A stretch of 64,000 bases of DNA from Crenothrix sp043729335 (GCF_043729335.1 NZ_JAYTLQ010000060.1:131384-195383); one strand, 5' to 3'. Shown: positions 33,186 through 42,958, numbered from the stretch's first letter. The notes: a model not told the origin generated them from the letters alone. Program-made: numbers and translations.

Positions 33186-34921
33186 TAAGACTCCAGGTAG
33201 TAAAGAATGTCGGTTAGTTTAGCAACGGCGGCTTGCATACGATCATTAGCCGCTTCTTCAATAGCGCCGTAAATTTCTTCGATTAAATCAACCAAGTCCT
33301 CTTTGTCTTCAGTGGATACTTTCTCGAACAAGGCTTCCGCTTTGGCAATTAAACGCTGCGCTTCGGCAACTTCTGGGCTAGCAGAAGATTCTTTATGCTG
33401 GGTTGGCATCTGGCCAAATAATTGGCCTACGCGCTGCTGTGCAGTACTTAAATCATCATGTTCAAAACGTGCCATGGCATTTTTTATGGTGATGGATTTT
33501 TGCAATCCGCTGTCTTTTTCCGTTGCTGAAACGTGCAATATGCCGTTAATATCCAAATCCAGGGTTAAGGTGATGACATTGCCTGCAGGCACGTCCCGTA
33601 AGCCTTCCACCAAAAATTCACCTATTTTTGTGTTGCTCAGGGCATCGGGATCTTCACCTTGGTAAATAGTGACCTCAACCGCATCCTGGCCATCGACAGC
33701 GGTCATATAAGCTTCGGTTTTACGATTGGGTAGCGGGGTGTTTTTGTGAATGATGGGGCAATACTGATATTGATAAGGTTCGCCATATAAAAAGCCCAGG
33801 GCACTGGTGCCATAAGTGTAAGGCGTAACATCAACCAGCACGGCATCAACGGCTTGGCCGTTAATCATGGCGGCCTGAATAGCAGCCCCCATCGCTACAC
33901 ATAAATCAGGATCCACAGCGCTTTGCGGCTCAAAGCCAAAAATGTCGAACAAGCGTTCACGAATACACGGTGTCCGTGTTGAACCACCCACTAACACGAT
34001 TTCGTCAATATCGCTGGCGGTTAATTTGGCGCCTTTTAAGGCAATGTGCAGTGCATCTAAAGTGACATCAATGTAATCGGCAATCATTTCTTCATAGGCC
34101 GTTCTGGACAGTTCCAGAGACAGATGTACGGCGATGCCGTCATGCTCCAGCAAATATTCTTCTTCAATGGTGGCGTAAGGCTGATCTGACAACACAAATT
34201 TAGCATTTTCAGCAGCACGGGTAATACGCGCCATGGCTTTGCTGTGAGTGCGGACATCAATTTGTTGGCTTTGTTGCAGATGGTCGACAATGTGGTTAAT
34301 AATCTGTTCGTCGAAGTCATCACCGCCTAAGTGGTTGTCGCCATGGCTGGACAATACTTCCACCACGCCGGATTCCACATTAACCACCGAAACGTCAAAA
34401 GTACCGCCGCCTAAGTCATACACCAGCATACGTTTTTGTTCGGTTTGTTCAGCACCGTAAACCAGGGCGGCGGCCGTGGGTTCGTTAATGATGCGGACGA
34501 CTTCCAAGCCTGCAATTTGCCCCGCTTCATGGGTGGCTTGTCGCTGCGCATCAGAGAAATAAGCTGGTACAGTAATCACTGCTTTGGTCACAGTCTGATT
34601 AAGATAGTGTTCGGCAATGGCTTTGAGGCGTTTTAAAATAATCGCAGAAATTTCCTGTGGTGCGTACAGTTGTCCGCCTAAATCTACTTGCGTATCTTGA
34701 CCCATTAAGCGCTTGATGGATTTCACGGTGCGCTCTGGATACACCAGATATTGGTTTCGGGCAGTTTCGCCGACTAAAATGCCGCCGTTGTCATCCAGTC
34801 CCACTACCGAGGGCAGTATTTTTTTGCCGTTGTCGGCAATAACGATAACATGCCCGTTTTCAACGATGGCGACTTCTGAGTTTGTGGTTCCTAAGTCAAT
34901 TCCGATAATTATTTCATTCAT
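33185..34921 (-). CDS. Short Hsp70-family chaperone
   Basis: A 578-aa Hsp70 with a complete ATPase domain: IIGIDLGTTNSEVAI (phosphate 1), VITVPAYFSDAQRQAT, VRIINEPTAAALVYG, LVYDLGGGTFDVSVV and LVGGSTRTPCIRE. A beta-type substrate-binding domain follows, then a lid shortened to about 80 residues. It is shorter than DnaK (about 640) and lacks the EEVD-like or disordered C-terminal tail. It is not HscA, since no iron-sulfur genes are near. Its operon also encodes GrpE-, J- and TPR-type proteins, so it is a second, specialised chaperone team rather than the main dnaK. Confidence 0.9.
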   Translation of the reverse strand: MNEIIIGIDLGTTNSEVAIVENGHVIVIADNGKKILPSVVGLDDNGGILVGETARNQYLVYPERTVKSIKRLMGQDTQVDLGGQLYAPQEISAIILKRLKAIAEHYLNQTVTKAVITVPAYFSDAQRQATHEAGQIAGLEVVRIINEPTAAALVYGAEQTEQKRMLVYDLGGGTFDVSVVNVESGVVEVLSSHGDNHLGGDDFDEQIINHIVDHLQQSQQIDVRTHSKAMARITRAAENAKFVLSDQPYATIEEEYLLEHDGIAVHLSLELSRTAYEEMIADYIDVTLDALHIALKGAKLTASDIDEIVLVGGSTRTPCIRERLFDIFGFEPQSAVDPDLCVAMGAAIQAAMINGQAVDAVLVDVTPYTYGTSALGFLYGEPYQYQYCPIIHKNTPLPNRKTEAYMTAVDGQDAVEVTIYQGEDPDALSNTKIGEFLVEGLRDVPAGNVITLTLDLDINGILHVSATEKDSGLQKSITIKNAMARFEHDDLSTAQQRVGQLFGQMPTQHKESSASPEVAEAQRLIAKAEALFEKVSTEDKEDLVDLIEEIYGAIEEAANDRMQAAVAKLTDILYYLES

Positions 34922-34938
34922 GGTCTATTTCTTCAACG

Positions 34939-35580
34939 TTATAATTTGTTAACTTTAACTTCTGCAAGGCGCAGGACATTTTTTTCAAACAAAAAGCCTT
35001 TACGCAATTCTTCAATGACGATGCCATTAGCGAGTTTGGGATCACGGCCAATTTCAACGGCATTCATGGTATGGGGATCTAGCGGTTTGCCCAGGCATTC
35101 TATGGGTGAAATCTGATTGCGTTGCAATAGCTGCTCAACACGCTTTAGGGTGATTTCTTGGCCTTCTTTTACGCTATTAATAAAACGGTCATCTGGTTTT
35201 TTGGCAAAGAATGAGGCTGCCGGTTTGTAGTTTTGTAACACTGCCGACCCTACCAATAAGCGATCATAAATATCAATCATATCCATAAGTATAGTGCGTG
35301 ACAACTCATGGCGCTGATGTTGCAAATGGGTTTCGTGCAGCGCCAGTTCGGCTGTCAATGCTTTATTGTCACTTTGTAAGGCATTTAACGCGACTGTTAA
35401 TGTTTCCAGAGTGTTTTTAAATTGGCGTGCTTCAGCTTTGACTTCGCTTTTTAAGCCGGCTATTTCATTTAATAACGTATGAAGGTCAGGGGGTTGTTCG
35501 CTGGCCAATTGGCTTAAATCAACGTTTTCGAGATAGCTTTGAAATTCTTCAAGCAATCGGTTTTTAGGCGTGTCACTCAT
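34939..35580 (-). CDS. GrpE-type nucleotide exchange factor paralogue
   Basis: A 213-aa GrpE-family protein. It has a long N-terminal helix (about residues 35-90, coiled coil), a connecting stretch LVGSAVLQNYKPAASFF, and the C-terminal beta-domain with DPHTMNAVEIGRDPKLANGIVIEELRKGFLFEKNVLRLAEVKV. The last segment closely matches the GrpE signature ending in RPAKVxV. It starts inside the end of the J-protein gene (4-base overlap) and ends 17 bases before the Hsp70 gene, so it is almost certainly the exchange factor for that Hsp70 rather than for DnaK. Confidence 0.85.
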   Translation of the reverse strand: MSDTPKNRLLEEFQSYLENVDLSQLASEQPPDLHTLLNEIAGLKSEVKAEARQFKNTLETLTVALNALQSDNKALTAELALHETHLQHQRHELSRTILMDMIDIYDRLLVGSAVLQNYKPAASFFAKKPDDRFINSVKEGQEITLKRVEQLLQRNQISPIECLGKPLDPHTMNAVEIGRDPKLANGIVIEELRKGFLFEKNVLRLAEVKVNKL

Positions 35581-35918
35581 GTGTTATTAATCTTGTGGGT
35601 CGTACTGAACTGAAAGATGCTGTCATCGATACTGGCACGCAACAGCTTATCAAAACTATCGGCACTGAGTGTCAACGCCTCTGAACTGACCAGGGCTTGA
35701 TCTAGTAAAATATTAAAGTCCGCTTCGGGATAATCAAATAATTCGTAATTTAAACGGCTTTTTTGATCTTTAATGGTTTGATAAGCACCGTGTATTTGTT
35801 GAAACAAATTGTGGTGATGATCGGGCGGGTATTGTTTTACTTTTTGCAAATAAGCTTGTTTTATTTCGTTGTCGCTTGCTTGCTCACTCACATCAAGAAT
35901 TTCGTAGGCTGTTTTCAT
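35577..35918 (-). CDS. J-domain-like protein with PPD in place of HPD
   Basis: A 113-aa protein whose first 65 residues follow the J-domain pattern: TAYEILDVSEQASDNEIKQAYLQKVKQYPPD, then an IHGAYQTIKDQKSRLNYE helix. The invariant HPD tripeptide between helices II and III reads PPD (about residues 31-33). HPD is normally needed to stimulate Hsp70 ATPase, so this protein may bind without stimulating or may use a dedicated Hsp70. YPPD/YPPE variants occur in small gammaproteobacterial J-like proteins. It lies between the TPR gene (13-base gap) and grpE (4-base overlap). Confidence 0.8.
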   Translation of the reverse strand: MKTAYEILDVSEQASDNEIKQAYLQKVKQYPPDHHHNLFQQIHGAYQTIKDQKSRLNYELFDYPEADFNILLDQALVSSEALTLSADSFDKLLRASIDDSIFQFSTTHKINNT

Positions 35919-35931
35919 CTAAACTGGTTTC

Positions 35932-38445
35932 CTATTTTAAAAATGATGGGATCGAATTAGGGCTACTATTCACACAGTTAATAATATCGGCGGCAGTTAC
36001 ATGAATTTCAAGATTTAATTCTTCGGCGGCTTTAAGTAAAGACAGCGCTTGCAAGGCATCAAAATTTTTCAAGATGACATCCATGGCCGCAGTTTTATTA
36101 TTGGAAAAGTATTGCTTTACTAACGCCGTTAAAAAACGATCCATGCCCATTTTCTTAATAAGCTCGTCAGCCTTACTATCGAGCTTGTCAAACACATCGC
36201 TCGGTAAGTCATTGAACAATACCATAGGGTTGGCATTGCTGCCACCCATGCCCATTAACGCGCCAAATACATCGATGTGTTTGGGGCCGAAATCATCTTC
36301 ATAATAGTCGTCAAGAAATTTCTCAATTAATACAATGGCGCGTTGATCTTTTTCGAGGTCTGCATTTTCCAGGCTAGTTTCTAATCTGTCGATATTTATT
36401 TCGGAACATTTGCTGGCATCACCGTTAGATTCAGCGTACACACGGTAATACATGCCGATAGGTTTTTTCCACAAAGCAGAAGGAACTTTTACGCATACGC
36501 GCATCAGTTCAAAGTGGCCGATGCGCTCTAAACCCTGGCAGAAGGCTAATAATTTTTCTTCGTCTAGCAGGTTTTTGCCAAGAGAGTATTTAAGCGGCGC
36601 TTTGAGTTTATCTATTATTTTAGTCAGTAAGACTTGGGTATCGGCTTGATTGCAATACTTTAAAGCAAGCTCGATAAACTGTGCTAATTCCTGGGGCGAG
36701 GCGGTGTAGTTTTTTGCCAAGGGCGGCAATGCTTTCAAAACAGCTGCCGGTTGTAAATTCATGGCAGCCGCTTCCATCATGACATAAAAGTGGGCATTTA
36801 AAAGCCCCGTATGTAATTGTTGTACGGTTTCAGCAACCTGTGTTGCACCTTGGCTTTTATCGATTTTAGCTGCCGCGAACGTACAAAAACCTTGCATGAT
36901 GGTCACTATCAATTGATCACGTTTGTTCAGTGCTAAACTTTGGGTAGCGTGCATTTCTTGGTCTAGTTTCTGGAATTTTTTGCTTTTAATGAGCGTTCTG
37001 ATGTGCGCCAAATGGCTGTTGAACAAGGCTTGTTTGGCAAATACATTAACCGGGTCAATCTTTAGTACTGTCTGCGCGTATTGCGTGGCTTGTTTAAAGG
37101 CCTGTCTGCGGGTGGCATCGTTAATAGCAATCAATAGCAACTCGATATCTTGTGGAAACTTTGCAATGCTCTTGTTCAGCCAAAGCTTTAGGTCATCTTT
37201 TTGTTGCGCTCTATTCTCATAGTAGTTAACAATTTTTAAATAGGTGTCGCGGTCATCCGGATCCTGATCCAAGCTGTCTTCTAGCCAGGGTATAGTTTCG
37301 GATAAGGGATATTCTTTGCTGGCAATATGGCGCATTAACAGCGCTATTTTTAGATTATCTACGGGTTCTTGGTTCTGCAATAAGGCAACGCCACGTTTCC
37401 AATAATACAGCGCATCATGAAGATTGCCTTTGTGTTCATAGCCAAGTGCTTTTAAGCGACATTCTTCAAATTCGTCGGCGAGGCCAAAGTGCTTATTGAA
37501 ATCGCGTTGCCCGGCAGGATAATTTGCCAGTGCTAAATAGCAATAACGCCGCGATAATTCTTCGCCAAAGATAGTATGGTATTGCAGGGCTAAGTTAAAT
37601 TTCAATTTGTCGGACAAACGCTGTTTTTGTTTAATGATGACATCAAGCAATTCCAACTGTTTTTTATTGAATTTTTTGGCTATGGTGACAAGTTGCCCTT
37701 GTTTGTGCGACAAATCAGATAGATCAGTGATCAGTGTCGAGCCATCATGGGTACATGCTAATAGGCTTTTGGCCATATTATAGTAGGGCGATTCTGTCGT
37801 AATTTTTGCAAGTTGTTCCTGAGCAGTTTCCTTGGATTCGGAAAATGCCATGACTGCTTTTAGCAATGTCCGAAAATCTTTAAAGGCCGAACGAAACGGC
37901 AATTGCTGTAACTGGGTGTCAACCGCTTGATATTGGCCTGCCCGATAAGCTGATAATGTTGCTTGAACAATTGTTAAGTGCTTTATAAACACCGAGTCTT
38001 GCGGTAACAACGTTTGAATTTCAGGTTTGCTGGTGATAATTAATAAACCTAAGAGATTGGCAAGCCGGGGGTATTGTTCATCCAGTTGCGCGATTGTGAG
38101 TTGTTGCAAGTATTTTTTGGTTTTAGCTATATCATTGGTTTTTAAGAGCCAAGTCAGATAATGGTCAAAATACTCCCTCCCAGTACCGCTATTTTGCGCG
38201 TAGCTTTCCCATAACACGACCGCTTCTTTGACCATGCCTTTTGCGGTAAATGATAATGACCTTTGTAAGTAACATTGTGCCAGCGCTTGTCGCCACTCTG
38301 AATTTTCTGTGGTTTTTAATAAGGTCTTATACAGCTCAATTGCTTCTTTAAAATTTCCAGCCTGAAATTTAGACCTCGCGGTGTGCTCTAAAGATACGCT
38401 ATCTGTTTTGTTAGTAACAGGTGAGTTAGACGATGTTTTTTGCAT
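35932..38445 (-). CDS. Large TPR protein heading the Hsp70 operon
   Basis: An 837-aa, almost wholly helical protein. Tetratricopeptide-like repeats are visible from the start (ARSKFQAGNFKEAIELYKTLL; ALAQCYLQRSLSFTAKGMVKEAVVLWE) and again at about 340-470. No signal peptide or membrane segment was seen, so it is probably cytosolic. The C-terminal 150 residues are less repetitive and contain GALMGMGGSN. The gene is the first of a five-gene operon with J-like, GrpE, Hsp70 and zinc-ribbon proteins, and likely acts as the scaffold or client adaptor. Its promoter must lie in the 218 bases after wzc. Confidence 0.7.
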   Translation of the reverse strand: MQKTSSNSPVTNKTDSVSLEHTARSKFQAGNFKEAIELYKTLLKTTENSEWRQALAQCYLQRSLSFTAKGMVKEAVVLWESYAQNSGTGREYFDHYLTWLLKTNDIAKTKKYLQQLTIAQLDEQYPRLANLLGLLIITSKPEIQTLLPQDSVFIKHLTIVQATLSAYRAGQYQAVDTQLQQLPFRSAFKDFRTLLKAVMAFSESKETAQEQLAKITTESPYYNMAKSLLACTHDGSTLITDLSDLSHKQGQLVTIAKKFNKKQLELLDVIIKQKQRLSDKLKFNLALQYHTIFGEELSRRYCYLALANYPAGQRDFNKHFGLADEFEECRLKALGYEHKGNLHDALYYWKRGVALLQNQEPVDNLKIALLMRHIASKEYPLSETIPWLEDSLDQDPDDRDTYLKIVNYYENRAQQKDDLKLWLNKSIAKFPQDIELLLIAINDATRRQAFKQATQYAQTVLKIDPVNVFAKQALFNSHLAHIRTLIKSKKFQKLDQEMHATQSLALNKRDQLIVTIMQGFCTFAAAKIDKSQGATQVAETVQQLHTGLLNAHFYVMMEAAAMNLQPAAVLKALPPLAKNYTASPQELAQFIELALKYCNQADTQVLLTKIIDKLKAPLKYSLGKNLLDEEKLLAFCQGLERIGHFELMRVCVKVPSALWKKPIGMYYRVYAESNGDASKCSEINIDRLETSLENADLEKDQRAIVLIEKFLDDYYEDDFGPKHIDVFGALMGMGGSNANPMVLFNDLPSDVFDKLDSKADELIKKMGMDRFLTALVKQYFSNNKTAAMDVILKNFDALQALSLLKAAEELNLEIHVTAADIINCVNSSPNSIPSFLK

Positions 38446-38594
38446 GCGTGTGAATTTAAGGAATTAATAGGAAAAACGGCGGTATAGCTGTAAAAATACA
38501 CTATAACAATAGCAAAAAGCCACTACATATTTATCAAAACGCATAGTAGCTTTATTTAAACAACATTACCATAGCGTAATACTGTTTAAATAAA

Positions 38595-38637
38595 AACGCC
38601 CTGGGTATTTATGAAGATACGCGGGGCGTTGATTGGC
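38595..38637 (-). terminator. Rho-independent terminator of the wzc-like gene
   Basis: On the minus strand AACGCCCC(GCGTAT) pairs with (ATACCC)AGGGCGTT across 38595-38630, 13 of 14 positions, followed by TTTTTATTT. It lies about 30 bases after the stop codon of the tyrosine-kinase gene at 38664. Confidence 0.8.
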
Positions 38638-38663
38638 ATGCTGTAGGCGCTGCGTGTTTAGGT

Positions 38664-40955
38664 TTACTCAGTATAGTAGCTGTCAAATTGTCTTAAATAC
38701 ATGCCGGAATCGCCATAGCCGTAGCTGGAATACTCCTGCGCATCGACCATAGATAGTAAAACACCGGCCACGTTTCCGTTGGCCTGGGTAAGTTTTTTAA
38801 TGCCCCAGTTAACCGCTTCTTGCTTAGTAACCGCCCAGCGAACGACTAATATTGTGGTATCAACTTTCTGAGATAGGATAAGTGCATCTGCATTCGCGGC
38901 AATAGGCGGCGAATCAATAATCACGGTATCGTAGTCTTTGTCCAAAGATTTTAAAAAAGCATCGAATTGCGGTGACGCTAAAATACTGGTTAAATCGGGT
39001 ACTTGTTTACCGCTACGCAGAACATCCAAACCCGTTGCCTTTTCGGTCCAGATAACATTATCCAACGTTTGTTCTTCCAGAAGTACATCTGATAAGCCAG
39101 CTGCTTCGGAAAGTTGAAAGACTTTTAAAATACCTGCTCGATAAGAGTCAGCATCAACCAGCAGCACTCTTTTTCCCGCCATCGCATACATTCTTGCTAA
39201 AGAGGACGCTGCGGTGGTTTTGCCTTCTTTGGGTTGTGTGGAAGTGACTAAAATTGTTTTAGGCATTTTGCCTTTGCCGGAAATATCAAGATTCCAGCGT
39301 ATGGCATTAATCGAGTGCGCCAGTGCGGAACGTGGGTATTGCAGAATATAATTATCTAAAGACATGCCCGCTCTTTTATCTGCGCCTTTCAATAAGGGCA
39401 CGAAGCCTAATGAGGGCAAGCCGGTGACTTTTTCAATTTGTTCTCCGCTGCGGTAGCCTGGAATTAAATACTCCATTAAAAAGGCCAGCATTAGTCCTAC
39501 AATCCCAGAAGCCACTATTGCAAGAGCAAGAATAGGTTTCTTTTTTGGGAATGTTGGATCGGACAACGCGCCTGCGCGCGAAATGACAGTGGCATCAGGT
39601 TGTTGCACTTCCATATTCTCTTGGGCGCTAACCTCTTTGAATCGTGCTACAAACGTATTTAACAGAGTGCGGTTTGCTTCAGCATCTCGATTTAACGCAT
39701 CAAGTTGTACCTTGTCGGTGTTGTCTTTAGCCAATTGACCTTTAAGAACTTCCATGTTTTCTTGCAGAGAAGCGATTCTGGAATCAGTAATTTCTGCTTC
39801 GTTAGACAAGCCGTTAACAATTTTTCTGACTTCTACTTCGATCTTGTCTTGGAGTGAGTTCAGTTCGGCTATAAAATTCAGTAATTTTGGATGCTTTGGG
39901 CCGTAATCGGTAGACAGTTCAGCAATTTTTCGTTGTAGTTCAGATTCTTGTGTGCGTAAACCTTGAATCAAGCTGGACTGTAGCACTTCGTTGGTTGATC
40001 CTATGTCCCCACGGGAATTAAGAAGACTTTCCGCCTGACGCAAACGCGCCGCTGCCAGCGATCTATCTGATTTGGCGACCATTAATTGCGAGTTAACTTC
40101 AGAAATTTGTTGTTGAATCAGTGTGCCATCTTTGCCGTTCAGCAGTCCGGAATTTTTGCGGTACAATTCAACGGCATCTTCCGAGGCTTTCACTTGTTTT
40201 TGGCTTACCATGATCTGCTGATTTAGCCAGGAGGAGGCCATTTTAGTGGTTTCAAATTTAGAGTCCATCTGTCTTTTTATATACAGATTAACAATTGCAT
40301 TGGTGACACGCGATGCGGTAATACGGTTTTTTGAAGTAAATTTAACGGTAATAACCCGTGATTCCCTTTGTTGTTGAACATCCAGATTCTTCAAAAAATT
40401 ATTGATAATTTGAGTCCAGCGCAATTCAGAACGATACTCTTTTTCGGAAATGCCTGACGAGTCAACCATATTGTCAATGCTTTTTTCTTCTTGCGTGAAA
40501 AATTTTCCAGCATTGTCTTTGATAGCCGTTGTGGTTGATGAGAGATCGTCGGCGTTATCCTCGGCATTGGCCGGTAGCGTATTAAATTCGGGGTCTTGAT
40601 CAAGATTCAGTTCGCGTATCACTTCCCTGGCCAATTCTGGCGAACGCAGCACTTGTATTTCACCGGCAATGGTTTCTGCATCCGCTAACGATGCTGTGGA
40701 GGCATTTTCTCGCTTAACGATGTCTCGCCCACGATTTTCAATCATTATCTGTGCTTCACCGGTATAACGCGGGGCAATGCTCCACAAAATTGTTGCGGCC
40801 AATAGTGTACAACCCAGCATAATGGCTAAAATAAGCCATTTTCTACGCCAAATTATGGCAAAAATCTGCCGGATGCTAATGCCATCGGAAGTCGAAGGGG
40901 TAGCAAAAAAACTTTTCACATTGGTCGATTCAGATTGCACTGACTCATTACTCAT
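38664..40955 (-). CDS. Exopolysaccharide tyrosine autokinase / chain-length regulator (Wzc-like)
   Basis: A 763-aa inner-membrane protein. It has an N-terminal Wzz domain with a TM helix at about residues 35-55 (IWRRKWLILAIMLGCTLLAATILW), a long coiled-coil periplasmic region with a GNVR-type end (about 225-470), and a second TM helix near 478-497. The cytoplasmic BY-kinase domain carries Walker A STQPKEGKTT (about 572-581), Walker A' VLLVDAD (598-604) and Walker B VIIDSPP (679-685). The C-terminus is a tyrosine cluster (YSSYGYGDSGMY and FDSYY), the usual autophosphorylation tail. It controls polymer length and export together with Wzx/Wzy-type proteins and an outer membrane channel, which is not in this window. 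Confidence 0.92.
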   Translation of the reverse strand: MSNESVQSESTNVKSFFATPSTSDGISIRQIFAIIWRRKWLILAIMLGCTLLAATILWSIAPRYTGEAQIMIENRGRDIVKRENASTASLADAETIAGEIQVLRSPELAREVIRELNLDQDPEFNTLPANAEDNADDLSSTTTAIKDNAGKFFTQEEKSIDNMVDSSGISEKEYRSELRWTQIINNFLKNLDVQQQRESRVITVKFTSKNRITASRVTNAIVNLYIKRQMDSKFETTKMASSWLNQQIMVSQKQVKASEDAVELYRKNSGLLNGKDGTLIQQQISEVNSQLMVAKSDRSLAAARLRQAESLLNSRGDIGSTNEVLQSSLIQGLRTQESELQRKIAELSTDYGPKHPKLLNFIAELNSLQDKIEVEVRKIVNGLSNEAEITDSRIASLQENMEVLKGQLAKDNTDKVQLDALNRDAEANRTLLNTFVARFKEVSAQENMEVQQPDATVISRAGALSDPTFPKKKPILALAIVASGIVGLMLAFLMEYLIPGYRSGEQIEKVTGLPSLGFVPLLKGADKRAGMSLDNYILQYPRSALAHSINAIRWNLDISGKGKMPKTILVTSTQPKEGKTTAASSLARMYAMAGKRVLLVDADSYRAGILKVFQLSEAAGLSDVLLEEQTLDNVIWTEKATGLDVLRSGKQVPDLTSILASPQFDAFLKSLDKDYDTVIIDSPPIAANADALILSQKVDTTILVVRWAVTKQEAVNWGIKKLTQANGNVAGVLLSMVDAQEYSSYGYGDSGMYLRQFDSYYTE

Positions 40956-41740
40956 TTAAAAAACTCCTAATTCTGAACTCATTGTTATTAATTATGCATA
41001 TCCGGCAAATACAAGAACTGCACTCAAGCAATGTGTGATGGCATCGATTTTGTCGTAATCGTAACGTTTTAAATCTATAGTTATCATTTTAAGTTTAAGT
41101 AAAATAGTGTAGAGCTGATGTTAATATATCTAGTTCACGCAACATCTCAAGCGCAATTGAAGCCACAGTTATTGAGTAAAAGTTGCTATAAACCTATAAA
41201 CATCATGAATCAGTGGCAAAAGGGGCACGCAAGCTAAGTGAATCAACGGGGGTATGATGTAAAAAAATAATTTTACTGTTTTTATTTTTTATCAAAATCG
41301 CGATAAGTTTTTCAGATAGCCCTGCTTTAAGCAGATTTCATGTCAGCACTGCGTTATTATTTAATCACTCAAATCTTAAATACGCACACTAAGTCGTATA
41401 AGCATAAAGCCTTGTTGTGATAATTTCCAATTTTTTTCATTGCCCCTCCTTGAATAAAAATTTTTCCGTGCTAACGGGTAGTTGTGCCGCTTAATTATTT
41501 GCTTTAAAAGGGCAAAATATCTGTCATCATTTTTTACAGTTAGCTCAGTAGGGTGGTTTTATCTATTAGGCTAATGAATTTGTTGGCTGCTATCAATAGG
41601 TATAAACACTTATGCTTTGATTTTTCTGGATAACAGTGTGTTAAAGCAGTCGAATTACTTGGTTTTTAGTGTAAAAAAACAAAATTAGCGCATAATAAAA
41701 AAATTATGCCCTGTTATTTAATCTGTGAATTAAACCATTT
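40956..41740. other. Long intergenic region between wzc-like and second GHL15-type genes
   Basis: 785 bases without a convincing gene, AT-rich and full of stops in all frames. Both flanking genes read outward, so it must hold two promoters and presumably the EPS control sites. No clear sigma54 or sigma70 pair, repeat or RNA gene was recognised. Confidence 0.5.
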
Positions 41741-42937
41741 ATGTTTAAAAAAATCACGACATCTTTATATGCGTTAAGCGGTTTTTTTATGTTGCTGTGT
41801 GCGTGTAATTATTCAGCGCACGCAACACAGTTAGTAGAGGGAAAAATCGGTTTTTTTAAACACGCCAATACAACATTTGATAGTTATTCGGCGAAGCCGG
41901 ATACCAAGCAGCAACAGTGGATGCAAAAGCATTATCAGCGCATGTTGGTTTATACCCCGTATTTTGATGCACGACTCAATTGGTATCCTAGCGCATGGTT
42001 TTATAAGGATAGCTATGCCATTTATATTGGCAGCGAAACAGCCAAAAAACACCCTGAATGGATTTTACGCGATGAAAAGAACAATGCGTTGTACATTCCT
42101 TGGGAATGCCATGGCAAATGCGACCAATACGCGGGCGATTTTGGCAATCCTGAGTTTAGAAAGTTTAAGATTGAAGAAATCCGTGCCGCTTTAACTAAAG
42201 GTTATAAGGGGGTGTGGCTTGATGATGTTAACTTAACCTGGCGAGTGGGTGATAACAAAGAAGACCATGTTACACCAGTGGATAAACGAACCGGGAAATT
42301 AATGGTGCTTAAGGATTGGTGCCGGTATTTTGCCGAGTTTATGGAAGACATTCGCGCGGCCTTTCCTGGCACTGAGATTGCCCATAATGCGATATGGTAT
42401 GCAGATAGCCTGGAGTCGGAAAATCCATTTATCAGTCGGCAAATCAGTGCGGCCAATTATATTAATATTGAGCGCGGCGCTAATGACAGTGGTTTAACAG
42501 GCGGTGATGGGCCGTGGGGCTATTTAACCTTTTTGCGTTACCTGGATTATGTCCATCAACGCGGTGTCAGTGTTATTTTAATGGACGCGGGTATTACCCC
42601 AGATGAGCGGGAATATGGCCTTGCTACAGCGCTATTAGTCAGTAATGGCAATGATTTAATCAACAGTAATCAACCCGACTGGACGACGCCAGATCATTGG
42701 TGGCCAGGTTACGATATTAATTTGGGAGCCGCAGAAAATAGCCGTTATAAGTGGCGCGGACTATTACGGCGTGATTTTGAATGCGGCCGGGTGTTAGTGA
42801 ACCAGCCGGGAATGCCAGAACAGCTTGTCCGTATTAAAGGTAAATTTCAAAGAATTGATGGCGCACCGATAAAAAAATTACACTTGGCGGGTAAGTCCGC
42901 AGCTATTTTAATTAAAAAATCGTGTAAACAGCATTAA
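41741..42937 (+). CDS. Exported GHL15-type putative glycoside hydrolase (copy 2)
   Basis: A 398-aa paralogue of the protein at 30134-31351, sharing IPWxCxGxC..QxAGDFxNPxFR, KGVWLDDVNLTWRVG, AHNAIWYADS, AANYINIERGANDSG and GITPDEREYGLAT. The N-terminus has a signal sequence with cysteines near position 20 (LLCACNYSAHA), so it could be a lipoprotein or be cleaved after SAHA. The same acidic residues as in copy 1 are kept, which suggests that both are active. It lies divergent from the Wzc-like gene across 785 bases. It is predicted to process or bind the exported polysaccharide. Confidence 0.75.
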   Translation: MFKKITTSLYALSGFFMLLCACNYSAHATQLVEGKIGFFKHANTTFDSYSAKPDTKQQQWMQKHYQRMLVYTPYFDARLNWYPSAWFYKDSYAIYIGSETAKKHPEWILRDEKNNALYIPWECHGKCDQYAGDFGNPEFRKFKIEEIRAALTKGYKGVWLDDVNLTWRVGDNKEDHVTPVDKRTGKLMVLKDWCRYFAEFMEDIRAAFPGTEIAHNAIWYADSLESENPFISRQISAANYINIERGANDSGLTGGDGPWGYLTFLRYLDYVHQRGVSVILMDAGITPDEREYGLATALLVSNGNDLINSNQPDWTTPDHWWPGYDINLGAAENSRYKWRGLLRRDFECGRVLVNQPGMPEQLVRIKGKFQRIDGAPIKKLHLAGKSAAILIKKSCKQH

Positions 42938-42958
42938 CGTAGCAATGCTTAATTAACG

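Noticed and set aside
33185..34921. Annotation of the Hsp70 as DnaK or HscA
   Set aside because: It is too short, lacks the DnaK tail, and its neighbours are neither dnaJ nor isc genes.
41539..41610. GTTAGCTCAGTAGGG resembles the D-arm of a tRNA
   Set aside because: No acceptor stem, no anticodon arm and no GTTCGA T-loop follow at the right distance; it is chance similarity.
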